Shown: positions 1 to 8,521 of the stretch, piece by piece
How positions within the stretch are numbered: the first letter of the stretch is position 1
How the letters are laid out: each line of letters opens with the position of its first letter
Position numbers and translations under genes: made by a program
The notes under the pieces: model-generated
Databases searched by the model: none
What the model was told of the DNA's origin: nothing
Seen by the model: only the letters and a program-made list of their open reading frames with translations
Origin: an uncultured Bacteroidota bacterium
GTDB lineage: Bacteria; Bacteroidota; Bacteroidia; Flavobacteriales; Flavobacteriaceae
Direction: 5' to 3'
Length of the DNA: 54,006 nt
Assembly: GCA_902593075.1 (NCBI GenBank)
Contig: CACJHA010000006.1
Location: 1-54,006 of the forward strand

Positions 1-725
1 GACAAAGAAACAGTAAATCCAAGGGGAAAATGAAAACATATAAGATGTCAAGTGTTTCTCCTGACATGTCATTTCTCGAAATGATGGATGTTCTAAATAG
101 TAAGATTATTTCTGAAGGTAAAGAAGATCCTGTAGCCTTTGACCATGATTGTAGAGAAGGTATTTGTGGAATGTGCTCAATGTTTATAAATGGACAGGCT
201 CATGGACCGGACCGACTTGTGACAACATGCCAGTTGCATATGAGAAAATTTAAGGATGGCGATACGATTGTGATTGAACCTTTCCGAGCTAATTCTTTCC
301 CTGTAATTAAAGATTTGGTAGTTGATCGTTCAGCATTTGACAGAATTCAGCAAGCGGGAGGATTTATCAGTGTTAATACTTCTGGTAACACGCAAGATGC
401 TAACTCTATTCCTATTGAAAAAAGTGATGCAGACAACTCATTTGATGCTGCTACATGTATTGGTTGTGGGGCTTGTGTAGCTAGTTGTAAAAATGCTTCT
501 GCTATGTTATTTGTGTCTGCTAAGGTTTCTCAATATGCACTGCTTCCGCAAGGTAAAGTTGAGTCAAAACAAAGGGTTTTAAATATGGTCAAACAGATGG
601 ATGATGAGGGTTTTGGAAATTGTACCAACACAGGAGCATGTGAAGTTGAGTGTCCCAAGGGAATTTCCTTAAAGAATGTGGCTAGAATGAATAGCGAATA
701 CTTATCGTCTACTCTAAAGCCCTAA
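1..725 (+). CDS. sdhB: Succinate dehydrogenase/fumarate reductase iron-sulfur subunit (5' truncated)
   Basis: Iron-sulfur subunit that passes electrons from the flavoprotein SdhA to the quinone site of the membrane anchor. Three cluster motifs are visible: the [2Fe-2S] ligands in CREGICGMC plus a later TTC, the [4Fe-4S] motif [12 protein letters not shown], and the final [14 protein letters not shown] motif. The frame stays open upstream of the ATG at 30 to the window edge, and those upstream codons encode a serine/lysine/glycine stretch (SKSKGKM) that matches the N-terminus of flavobacterial SdhB, which runs to about 248 residues. The ATG at 30 is therefore internal and the true start lies before the window. 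Identity is near certain. Whether the complex runs as succinate dehydrogenase or fumarate reductase is inferred from the aerobic context. Confidence 0.95.
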   Translation, partial: QRNSKSKGKMKTYKMSSVSPDMSFLEMMDVLNSKIISEGKEDPVAFDHDCREGICGMCSMFINGQAHGPDRLVTTCQLHMRKFKDGDTIVIEPFRANSFPVIKDLVVDRSAFDRIQQAGGFISVNTSGNTQDANSIPIEKSDADNSFDAATCIGCGACVASCKNASAMLFVSAKVSQYALLPQGKVESKQRVLNMVKQMDDEGFGNCTNTGACEVECPKGISLKNVARMNSEYLSSTLKP

Positions 726-732
726 TTTTTAA

Positions 733-1512
733 GTGTTGAAAAATAATCTTCAAATTGCGGCGATTCAATTCGATATAAAATGGGAATCAAAACTTGAAAA
801 TTTGAAAGTTATTGAAGAAAAGATAAATCAAATTACAGAAGTTGATATTATATTACTCCCTGAAATGTTTACTACAGGTTTTACAATGCAAGCTAAAAAA
901 TTTTCTGAAGACATGGACGGTAAAACAGTTAATAGGATGAAATTATGGGCCAAAAAGTTAAACTCAGCTATCGGAGGAAGTATTATTATATCAGAAGGGT
1001 CTTCAGTATTCAATCGTTTTGTTTTCGTTACCCCTGATGAGAGCATATTTTTTTACGATAAACGACACACTTTTACTCTAGCTGGTGAAAATAAATATTA
1101 TACTAAGGGTAATAATTTAGGGATTTTTGAATATAAAGGGTGGAAGATTTGCTTACGAATATGTTATGATTTAAGATTTCCAATTTGGTCAAGAAATAAA
1201 TATAATTATGACCTTTTAATTTATGTTGCTAATTGGCCCAAGAAAAGAATCCAAGCCTGGGATTCTCTTTTAAAAGCTAGAGCAATAGAAAACATGTGTT
1301 ATTGTCTGGGTGTAAATAGAGTAGGAAAGGATCAAAATAATAAAAGTTATCCAGGACACACAACATATTATAATTATTTGGGAGACAAAGTAGCACAAAG
1401 CAAAAAAAATAAAAGTGACGTTATAAATTTCACTTTTGATAAACAAGAAATAATTTTGTGTCGAAAAAAATTAAAATTTCTAAATGATATAGACAATTTT
1501 ACAATTCAATAG
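733..1512 (+). CDS. Carbon-nitrogen hydrolase, omega-amidase (YafV-like)
   Basis: Nitrilase-superfamily amidase, probably acting on 2-oxoglutaramate or 2-oxosuccinamate as omega-amidase YafV does (function inferred from family). The catalytic Glu-Lys-Cys triad is visible: E44 in LLPEMFTTGF, K110 in YDKRHTF and C144 in ICYDLRFPIWSRN, the last closely matching E. coli YafV. The 259-residue length fits the family. It starts at GTG 733 or TTG 736, 7-10 nt after sdhB; no ATG fits. The 3' end overlaps the convergent lipoprotein gene by 14 bp. Cytoplasmic, with no signal peptide. The family call is firm; the substrate is not. Confidence 0.88.
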   Translation: MLKNNLQIAAIQFDIKWESKLENLKVIEEKINQITEVDIILLPEMFTTGFTMQAKKFSEDMDGKTVNRMKLWAKKLNSAIGGSIIISEGSSVFNRFVFVTPDESIFFYDKRHTFTLAGENKYYTKGNNLGIFEYKGWKICLRICYDLRFPIWSRNKYNYDLLIYVANWPKKRIQAWDSLLKARAIENMCYCLGVNRVGKDQNNKSYPGHTTYYNYLGDKVAQSKKNKSDVINFTFDKQEIILCRKKLKFLNDIDNFTIQ

Positions 1513-3109
1513 TTTCATTAAGTTCCCAGTTGGCTCTTACAATAATCGATTCTTTCAAATATTTTACTTCTTCAGGCTGTATTTTTTTTAAATAATTTCC
1601 TGTATCCCATTTCCCATTTCCATTAGCATCTTTAATTATTCTAATTTGGTATTCTCCTGGGAGTAAATATTCCATAGTGTAAAAACCGTCAGGATTATTA
1701 TAGGCTCTTCTAATTAGTTTTCCTTTATTGTCAATGAGTTCTAAAATATATTTTTTATTATACTTTCCCTTTTTTACACTTAAAAGTAGTTTACCATAGT
1801 CTTCAATTTTTGTAGTACTGACTTTGTGAAAAATAGTGTCATTGGTTGATCCTAAAAAATCGTTAATTGCATTAGGAAGGATTTGAATTTGGTATAAATC
1901 GTTGGGAATTTTTTCAAAATTCAAGAAGATAAAATCAAGATTTTTATCAATTTTAGTTGAAAATGGAATTTCTAGAGTGTCAATATCAAAAATTTGGATT
2001 AAATTTTCATTGACTTTTGTTATTGGCAAATTACTTTTTATTTTTAGTGTATCTAAGAAATCAATCTTGTTACCGTTAGAGGGAAAAATATTCAACATTA
2101 AAGAATCCTTTTCCAGCTTAAATGGTTTTAAAATTGTTACCGCAGTACTGTCTTCAAGTTCTACTTCTGTAATAATTGAATCAAGCTTTTTTTGAGGAGT
2201 AAACCAAAAATGAAGAGTGTCTTTTTCTCTATCTCTAGTAAAAAAACTTTTTGTGCCCTCTTCAAATTTATTTTTTATAGTTACTTTTCTGTCTCCCAGC
2301 TCCCCATAGTAAGGAAATTCGATATGATGATCATTTATTATTTTTGCTCTACCCCACTGAAAGTTTTTAATTTCTTTAAACAGAACAGGTAGAAAAAAAG
2401 TATCTCTCGGAATTTCAATTGGATTCTCAAAAAACCCTATTTTATCAAAGCTTTGATCAAAATAGTAATTTTTTGATTTGTCTTTAATAGCAATAAATTC
2501 ATATTTGCCTGGAGCAAGATTATTCAATTCAAAATAGACACTATCAAGTGTATTTCCAACATAAAAGGGTTTTTGATTATAAATTGTTGAATCAGTAAAT
2601 ACAGAATCTATGGGATATAAATGAACGGATACAAAATCCAGAGAATCAATCTCATAAGCATCTTTTACAAATCCAGAAATTTTCAATGAATCAATGTAAT
2701 CTCCTGTAGAAAAAGTATAATTAAAGAATGGTAAAGGATTGCCTTCATTGTAGTCAACAATGGATGAACCAAAATTAAATGTAAAGGTAGAGTTTTCGCG
2801 AAGTTTATTTCTAATCTCAATTTCAACTTTTTTTGTCACCGTATTTTCCGGGATTATTTTATAATCTTTGCTTTCTAACGGGGGTGAAATTATAAGCTGT
2901 TGATTTATGTCCTTTAATTCTAAATATTCATTGAAGTTGAGTGTAATTTTTTCAGAATTAAAATTTATAGTATTTAAAGGAGGGCTAGCATTTATTAAAA
3001 TTGGAGGGATAGTGTCTTTCAGGCCACCGGTTAATGTTCCTCTTTTCGCGCAATTAGTAAGGGCTAAACTTTCAACAACAACAACAAAAATTAAAAGCCA
3101 CCTTCCCAC
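1499..3109 (-). CDS. Ig-like domain lipoprotein (flavobacterial CAKRG family)
   Basis: A 536-residue predicted lipoprotein. The N-terminus has a hydrophobic stretch ending in LTNC (Cys21), a lipobox, followed by AKRGTLTGGLKDTIPP, a hallmark start of a conserved Bacteroidota family with an SbsA/Big_5-type Ig-like domain (roughly residues 35-135). The remainder looks like beta-rich domains, with a DANGNGKWD segment near the C-terminus resembling a carboxypeptidase-regulatory-like or calcium-binding loop. The start is GTG at 3109; no ATG is suitably placed and the signal peptide begins there. The function is unknown; a cell-surface or periplasmic structural role is inferred. It is convergent with and overlaps the amidase gene. 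Confidence 0.8.
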   Translation of the reverse strand: MGRWLLIFVVVVESLALTNCAKRGTLTGGLKDTIPPILINASPPLNTINFNSEKITLNFNEYLELKDINQQLIISPPLESKDYKIIPENTVTKKVEIEIRNKLRENSTFTFNFGSSIVDYNEGNPLPFFNYTFSTGDYIDSLKISGFVKDAYEIDSLDFVSVHLYPIDSVFTDSTIYNQKPFYVGNTLDSVYFELNNLAPGKYEFIAIKDKSKNYYFDQSFDKIGFFENPIEIPRDTFFLPVLFKEIKNFQWGRAKIINDHHIEFPYYGELGDRKVTIKNKFEEGTKSFFTRDREKDTLHFWFTPQKKLDSIITEVELEDSTAVTILKPFKLEKDSLMLNIFPSNGNKIDFLDTLKIKSNLPITKVNENLIQIFDIDTLEIPFSTKIDKNLDFIFLNFEKIPNDLYQIQILPNAINDFLGSTNDTIFHKVSTTKIEDYGKLLLSVKKGKYNKKYILELIDNKGKLIRRAYNNPDGFYTMEYLLPGEYQIRIIKDANGNGKWDTGNYLKKIQPEEVKYLKESIIVRANWELNETIEL

Positions 3110-3247
3110 AAAAATAAATTGAATTATTATTTATGAAATAAAAGTAAATTATAATTGTAAATATTGCATTATTAAATTAAGATTTAATTCCTTTAAAAAT
3201 CTTTCCCCTTTTAAATTACTTTATTCTTCGTTAATATAAAAAAGAAG

Positions 3248-3255
3248 TACTTTTG
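3248..3255 (+). promoter_or_regulatory. Candidate -7 element for glyS
   Basis: TACTTTTG matches the Bacteroidota -7 consensus TAnnTTTG and ends 6 nt before the ATG at 3262. The -33 position carries TTCG rather than TTTG, so it is only a partial match. If real, the glyS message would have almost no leader and the upstream TTG at 3253 could not be the start codon. Confidence 0.4.
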
Positions 3256-3261
3256 GGAATT

Positions 3262-4788
3262 ATGGAAATGAAAAAAATAATATCTCATGCCAAAGAGTAT
3301 GGTTTTATTTTTCCTTCTAGTGATATTTATGAGGGGTTAAGTGCTGTTTATGATTATGCTCACAATGGAGTAGAACTCAAGAATAATATTAAAAACTACT
3401 GGTGGAAAGCTATGGTAGATCTCCATTCTAATATCGTTGGCATTGACTCTGCCATTTTTATGCATCCAACTACATGGAAAGCCTCTGGCCATGTAGATGC
3501 ATTTAATGACCCCTTAATTGATAATAAAGATTCAAAACTGAGGTATCGTGCTGACTCATTAGTTGAAGAATATTGCGAAAAATTGGATAATAAAATTATG
3601 AAGGAAATCTCAAAGGCCAAAAAACGATTTGGAAAAGATTTTGATGAAAAAAAATTCATTGAAACAAATCCAAAAGTTAATGAGCTTAAAAAAAAGGTCG
3701 AAAAAATTTTGAATAGACTCAATACTTCTTTAGAAAAATCCGATTTAAATGATGTCAGAAATTTAATTATTGAACTCGAAATTGCGTGTGAGAAATCGGG
3801 TTCAAAAAACTGGTCTGATGTTAAACAGTTCAATTTAATGTTTTCAACAAAGCTCGGAGCTACCTCAGGATCCATGACTGAAATCTTCTTGAGACCTGAG
3901 ACCGCACAAGGTATATTTGTAAACTTTTTAAATGTTCAAAAAACTTCAAGGTTAAGAGTCCCTTTCGGAATTGCTCAAGTAGGGAAGGCATTTAGAAATG
4001 AAATCATTGCACGACAATTCATTTTTAGAATGAAAGAATTTGAGCAAATGGAAATGCAATTTTTTATTCCCCCTGGAACACAAAAAGAATGGTACAACAA
4101 GTGGATGAGTAAAAGAATGGAATGGCACAAGTCAATTGGGATGGGTTCTGAAAATTATAGGTTCAAAAACCACGAAAAACTTGCTCATTATGCTGATGCA
4201 GCTTGTGATATTGAATTTAAATTTCCTTTTGGGTTTAGAGAACTCGAAGGAATTCATTCTAGAACCGATTTTGATTTAAGTAATCATGAAAAGTTTTCTG
4301 GGAAGAATCTTAAATACTTTGACCAAAAACTAGAAAAAAATTATATCCCGTATGTTGTAGAGACATCCATTGGCCTTGATAGAATGTTTTTAGCAGTTTT
4401 ATCCTGGTCTTTAAGAGAAGATAAATTAACTGATGGGACCATAAGGAAAGTATTAAAATTTCCAATTTTCTTAGCTCCAATAAAGTTAGCTATACTTCCA
4501 CTAGTTAAAAAAGATGGTTTGCCAGAATATGCAAAAAAGATTTTTGATGATTTGAAATTAAGTTATTCAGCACAATACGATGAAAAGGATGCCATTGGTA
4601 GGCGATACAGAAGACAAGATGCGATTGGCACTCCATTTTGCATAACAATTGATTACACCACCCTTGATGATAATACAGTAACTTTAAGAGATAGAGATCA
4701 AATGAAACAAGATAGAATTTCTTTGGAATCTCTTGAAAATATTCTAAATAAAAAACTTAACATAAGAAATTGGCTAAATGCTAATTGA
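3262..4788 (+). CDS. glyS: Glycyl-tRNA synthetase (dimeric, class II)
   Basis: Charges tRNA-Gly with glycine for translation. The N-terminal block (HAKEYGFIFPSSDIYEG, FMHPTTWKASGHV) is typical of the alpha2-type bacterial/eukaryotic enzyme. Class II motif 2 (FRNEIIARQFIFRMKEFEQME) and motif 3 (ETSIGLDRMFLAVL) follow, and the C-terminal anticodon-binding domain begins near residue 415. At 508 residues it is the usual length. An in-frame TTG lies at 3253, but it falls inside a likely promoter element, so ATG 3262 (or ATG 3268) is the better start. It runs in the same direction as the exonuclease III gene after a 35-bp gap. Confidence 0.96.
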   Translation: MEMKKIISHAKEYGFIFPSSDIYEGLSAVYDYAHNGVELKNNIKNYWWKAMVDLHSNIVGIDSAIFMHPTTWKASGHVDAFNDPLIDNKDSKLRYRADSLVEEYCEKLDNKIMKEISKAKKRFGKDFDEKKFIETNPKVNELKKKVEKILNRLNTSLEKSDLNDVRNLIIELEIACEKSGSKNWSDVKQFNLMFSTKLGATSGSMTEIFLRPETAQGIFVNFLNVQKTSRLRVPFGIAQVGKAFRNEIIARQFIFRMKEFEQMEMQFFIPPGTQKEWYNKWMSKRMEWHKSIGMGSENYRFKNHEKLAHYADAACDIEFKFPFGFRELEGIHSRTDFDLSNHEKFSGKNLKYFDQKLEKNYIPYVVETSIGLDRMFLAVLSWSLREDKLTDGTIRKVLKFPIFLAPIKLAILPLVKKDGLPEYAKKIFDDLKLSYSAQYDEKDAIGRRYRRQDAIGTPFCITIDYTTLDDNTVTLRDRDQMKQDRISLESLENILNKKLNIRNWLNAN

Positions 4789-4823
4789 AATGTAATCGAA
4801 TTTTGGAATAAAACCTTCCTAAA

Positions 4824-5597
4824 ATGATAAAAATAATTTCTTATAATTTAAACGGTGTCAGGGCTGCTTTAAAAAAAAATCTAATTAATTGGATTGAATA
4901 TGTAAATCCAGATATTTTATGTTTTCAAGAAATTAAAGCTATGAAGGATCAAATACCAACAGAAGTATTTGAAAAATTGGGTTACTACAATTACTGGTAT
5001 TCTGCAAAGAAAAAAGGATATAGCGGAGTAGCAATTTTAACAAAAAGGAAGCCGCTAAATGTAGCGTATGGGACTGGAATTAGTCATATGGACGAGGAGG
5101 GAAGAGTAATTCGTGTTGATTATAATGATTTTTCAGTTATTAGCCTTTATCTCCCTTCAGGCACAAATATTCAAAGACTCGATCATAAATTTAAATTTAT
5201 GGATGACTTCCAAAACTATATAAATGAATTAAAAAAAGATTTAAATAATATTGTTATTTGTGGAGACTATAATATATGCCATAAGCATATAGATATTCAC
5301 GATCCAATTAGAAATAAAAATGTTTCTGGGTTTTTACCAGAAGAAAGATTATGGTTGGATAAATTTATAAATAATGGATTCATTGATTCATTTAGAAAAT
5401 TTAATAAAGAAAAAGATAAATACACTTGGTGGAGTTATCGTGCTAACTCTAGAGCAAATAACAAGGGATGGAGAATAGACTATATACTTGTACCTGAAAG
5501 TCTAGATGAAAAGTTAGTAGATGCAAATATCTTTACAGATACTTATCAATCTGACCACTGTCCGATAGGTATTGATTTGAATTTTGATTGGCTTTAA
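4824..5597 (+). CDS. xth: Exodeoxyribonuclease III / AP endonuclease
   Basis: DNA base-excision repair nuclease of the EEP superfamily that cleaves at abasic sites and trims 3' ends. Motifs seen in order: SYNLNGVRAA (Asn), CFQEIKA with the metal-binding Glu36, CGDYNICH, the WWSYRANSRANNKGWRIDYIL block typical of ExoIII, and the terminal SDHCPIGI with the catalytic His. The length of 257 residues is normal. It lies 35 bp after glyS and 9 bp before the aldo/keto reductase, so it may share their transcript. Confidence 0.95.
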   Translation: MIKIISYNLNGVRAALKKNLINWIEYVNPDILCFQEIKAMKDQIPTEVFEKLGYYNYWYSAKKKGYSGVAILTKRKPLNVAYGTGISHMDEEGRVIRVDYNDFSVISLYLPSGTNIQRLDHKFKFMDDFQNYINELKKDLNNIVICGDYNICHKHIDIHDPIRNKNVSGFLPEERLWLDKFINNGFIDSFRKFNKEKDKYTWWSYRANSRANNKGWRIDYILVPESLDEKLVDANIFTDTYQSDHCPIGIDLNFDWL

Positions 5598-5606
5598 AAT
5601 AAATAT

Positions 5607-6647
5607 ATGATATATACAAAGTTGCCAAATACTGATATAAGTGTAAGCAAGATATGTTTAGGAACAATGACATTTGGTAAGCAGAATTCAGAAAATGAGT
5701 CACATTCTCAGATTGACTTTTCATTGGATAGGGGCATAAATTTTTTGGATACAGCAGAATTATATCCTGTTCCAGCAGACAATTCTACTTATGCTGATAC
5801 TGAAAGGATTATAGGTTCTTGGATTAAAAAAAGTAGCAAAAGAGAAAAAATTGTTCTAGCATCTAAAATTGTTGGCCCTGGCTCGTATACCGCACATATT
5901 AGAAAAAAAAACCATTTCAGTCCAAATATTTTGAGAGGAGCTTTGGAAAAAAGCCTCGAAAGACTCAAAACAGACTATCTTGACCTTTATCAGTTGCATT
6001 GGCCTGAAAGACAGACCAACAATTTTGGTATTAGAGGATATAAGTTTTCACCTAGTGAAGACAACTGGACTGACAACTTTGAAGAAATTTTAATGACTTT
6101 GGGTGATTTAATAAAAGAGGGTAAAATAAGATCAATCGGTCTATCTAATGAAAATCCTTGGGGGATAATGAGATTTTTAAATTTGGCAAAAAAGGGTTTC
6201 CCTAAAATCAGTACGGTTCAAAATCCATATAATTTATTAAATCGACTTTTTGAGGTTGGGACTGCTGAACTTTGTATGCGAGAGGGAGTTGGTTTACTAG
6301 CATATTCCCCTTTAGCCTTTGGTCGTTTAACTGGTAAGTACAGGGGAGGGCAAATGCCTGAAAAGTCAAGATTTAAACTCTTTCCTAATTTAGCCAGATT
6401 TAGTGGTGAAAATTCCATAAATGCTACAGATGAGTATTATGAAATAGCAAACACTTTTGGTCTTAGTCTAACTGAGATGGCTATTAGTTTTGTTAATTCA
6501 AAAGAATTTGTTACGAGCAACATAATTGGATCAACAAACTTAAATCAGTTGAGCGAGAACATTAATTCAATTAACAAATCACTGTCATCTGAAATTTTAA
6601 GTTCAATAGAGAAAGTACACTCCAAATATCCAGATCCAGCACCATAG
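5607..6647 (+). CDS. Aldo/keto reductase, Tas-like
   Basis: NADP(H)-dependent (beta/alpha)8 oxidoreductase of the Tas group. The AKR catalytic tetrad is present: Asp48 and Tyr53 in FLDTAELYPVP, Lys87 in LASKI, and His131 in YQLHWPERQTN. GTMTFGKQNSE, DTAELYPVP and SLLNRSFEVG-like LLNRLFEVG closely follow E. coli Tas, so the subgroup call is good. The physiological substrate is unknown. It follows exonuclease III by 9 bp and faces the PolB-type exonuclease gene with only 8 bp between the stops. Confidence 0.9.
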   Translation: MIYTKLPNTDISVSKICLGTMTFGKQNSENESHSQIDFSLDRGINFLDTAELYPVPADNSTYADTERIIGSWIKKSSKREKIVLASKIVGPGSYTAHIRKKNHFSPNILRGALEKSLERLKTDYLDLYQLHWPERQTNNFGIRGYKFSPSEDNWTDNFEEILMTLGDLIKEGKIRSIGLSNENPWGIMRFLNLAKKGFPKISTVQNPYNLLNRLFEVGTAELCMREGVGLLAYSPLAFGRLTGKYRGGQMPEKSRFKLFPNLARFSGENSINATDEYYEIANTFGLSLTEMAISFVNSKEFVTSNIIGSTNLNQLSENINSINKSLSSEILSSIEKVHSKYPDPAP

Positions 6648-6655
6648 TCTTGATG

Positions 6656-7354
6656 CTAATTTTTTAAGAAAACCACTTCCTCGTCATCCAGCAAGCGGTC
6701 GTTTCTAAATCTCAATATTACTTGTGATAAAACCAAAACGTCATTTTCACAGTATTCAACAATTTTATCTATTTGTTTTTCTAAGTAAAACTTATTAGCT
6801 ATTTGCTCGCCTTGTAATTTAATTTTTTTTGAACTCAACCCCAAAACTTCAGAAAGAAGTCTAAGTGATATTGAACTTTTGTAGTCTCCAAATTTCCATA
6901 GATAAAGAGTATCTAAATGAGGGATTTCCCAAGGTTTTTTTTCATGCATATCAAGTATTTTGGGTAATTTAACTTTATTGATAATCATTCTTCTTGCTAT
7001 AAATGGGAAATCAAATTCTCTTCCATTATGAGCACATAAAAGACTACTTTTTAAATGAAAATGTGTGTCACATAGGGCTTTAAAATTTTCAAGAATTTCT
7101 ATTTCTTCTCCAATAAAACTTTTAACTCTGAATGATCTTTTTTTAGAAGTTTTTAAATTAAAAAAGCCGACAGATATGCAAATAATTTTTCCAAATTCAG
7201 CTAGCATACTGGATTTTGGATATTCTTTCTCTCCTCCATATTTTTCTTCCCATATTTTTTTTTTGTTACTATTTAGCTCCTTATAATTGTATTTTTCAGG
7301 AACTGTCTCTATGTCCAAAAAAAGAACTCTAGATAAATTAATGTTCTTCAACAT
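6656..7354 (-). CDS. Predicted 3'-5' exonuclease (PolB/RNase H-like fold)
   Basis: DEDD-type exonuclease resembling the proofreading domain of family B polymerases. LFLDIETVP supplies Asp-Glu of ExoI, HNGREFDFPFIARR the ExoII Asp, and EYCENDVLVL a YxxxD ExoIII motif. About 232 residues, stand-alone, with no polymerase domain. The ATG at 7354 is preferred over the GTG one codon upstream; either way it overlaps the end of the serine hydrolase gene by about 17 bp, implying coupled expression. A role in DNA repair or nucleic-acid processing is inferred. Confidence 0.82.
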   Translation of the reverse strand: MLKNINLSRVLFLDIETVPEKYNYKELNSNKKKIWEEKYGGEKEYPKSSMLAEFGKIICISVGFFNLKTSKKRSFRVKSFIGEEIEILENFKALCDTHFHLKSSLLCAHNGREFDFPFIARRMIINKVKLPKILDMHEKKPWEIPHLDTLYLWKFGDYKSSISLRLLSEVLGLSSKKIKLQGEQIANKFYLEKQIDKIVEYCENDVLVLSQVILRFRNDRLLDDEEVVFLKN

Positions 7355-8468
7355 CACTTATCATTTTGAATGCCTCATCAATATAATAACCCTCATTTTT
7401 TGGACCTTTTTTATGGCCCAATCTCACGATTATTAAATCTGATTTTGGAAATACAATAACATACTGACCAAGATGACCTCTCATTAAAAACCCTTTTTCA
7501 TTATTTCTATTTAAAAGCCACCAACCATAACCGTAATTAGGACTTTTTTCAAATCTTGGATTTAAACTTAGATTCACAAAACTTGAATCTATAATTTCTT
7601 GCCCATTCCATCTCCCTTTATTTTTAAATAACTTAGCAAATCGCGCGAAATCTTTTGCATTTGATGCAAAACAGCAAAATGCTTTTTCCATCTTATTTTT
7701 TATACCATCAATTTGCCAAAGTGCTTCTTCTTCAGCTTCAATTGGGATCCAAAAGTTTTTGGAAAAATAATCTGATAAAGATTTACCCGTTGCTTTTCTA
7801 ATAATCATTCCTAAGAGCTGAGTATTACCACTTAAATATTTAAAGGATTTACCCGGTTGTCCTGTGATTTTTCTTGATAATAATAATTTTTCTAAATCCT
7901 TCGTAAAATAAGATTCAGTAGTTATATTAACAGGGGAGTAATATTTTTCTGTCCAATCTAATCCGGATGACATTGAAGCTAAATCACCAACAGTTAATTT
8001 TGAAGCAACACCTTGAGAAAACTCATCATAAAAATCGCTTACTTTTTGATCTAGACTGGATATGTAACCTTGCTCTATAGCTTTTCCAAGCATAGCTGTG
8101 ACCATACTTTTTGCCATTGAAAATGAATTACTTTTGGATTTGGAATTATGACCCAAATAATAAGATTCATGAAGTAAACTATCTTTATGAAAAATAAGAT
8201 AAGCTACTGTTTTATATTTCTTATTAATTGAATCAAACTCTTTTGATAGTGGGATTTGATTGTATAGATTGTGATGATTCCACTTAGTTTTAATCGATCC
8301 ATTTTCAACTATGAGATTATCAAATATTTTGTAATCATCTAGGAAAGCTGTGGTGTGCCCTGTTCCATAAATTTTAAAAACCCCTGGTATTACATATCCT
8401 ATAGGACTTAAATACAATAAAATTATTATAGTTACTATAACTGAAAATGAAATTAATGCGGATTTCAT
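7338..8468 (-). CDS. Serine hydrolase, beta-lactamase class C-like family
   Basis: Penicillin-binding-fold serine hydrolase anchored by an N-terminal membrane segment (residues about 5-27). It has the SxxK motif S117-M-A-K120 (SFSMAKSM), a Tyr motif Y211-LSGN (KYLSGNTQLLG) replacing the YxN element, and a late HLG motif (MRGHLGQYVIVFP) replacing KTG. The GLDW and GYGWWLLN blocks are also typical. The real substrate in this family is usually unknown; esterase, peptidase or 6-aminohexanoate-dimer-hydrolase-like activity are options. True beta-lactamase activity should not be assumed. At 376 residues it appears intact. Confidence 0.85.
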   Translation of the reverse strand: MKSALISFSVIVTIIILLYLSPIGYVIPGVFKIYGTGHTTAFLDDYKIFDNLIVENGSIKTKWNHHNLYNQIPLSKEFDSINKKYKTVAYLIFHKDSLLHESYYLGHNSKSKSNSFSMAKSMVTAMLGKAIEQGYISSLDQKVSDFYDEFSQGVASKLTVGDLASMSSGLDWTEKYYSPVNITTESYFTKDLEKLLLSRKITGQPGKSFKYLSGNTQLLGMIIRKATGKSLSDYFSKNFWIPIEAEEEALWQIDGIKNKMEKAFCCFASNAKDFARFAKLFKNKGRWNGQEIIDSSFVNLSLNPRFEKSPNYGYGWWLLNRNNEKGFLMRGHLGQYVIVFPKSDLIIVRLGHKKGPKNEGYYIDEAFKMISDVEEH

Positions 8469-8521
8469 AATTTTGTATTCAAATAAGATAATTTAATATT
8501 TTCAATAAGACAATTTCTTTC

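Noticed and set aside
30-32. ATG at 30 as the sdhB start
   Set aside because: Upstream codons stay in frame to the window edge and encode the conserved flavobacterial SdhB N-terminal SKSKGKM segment, so this Met is internal.
3396-3875. 159-residue open frame antisense to glyS
   Set aside because: Lies wholly inside a well-conserved synthetase gene, has no recognisable domain, and reads as an antisense shadow.
7338-8468. Beta-lactamase resistance gene
   Set aside because: The YxN and KTG motifs differ from class C beta-lactamases; it fits the broad serine-hydrolase family with unknown substrates.
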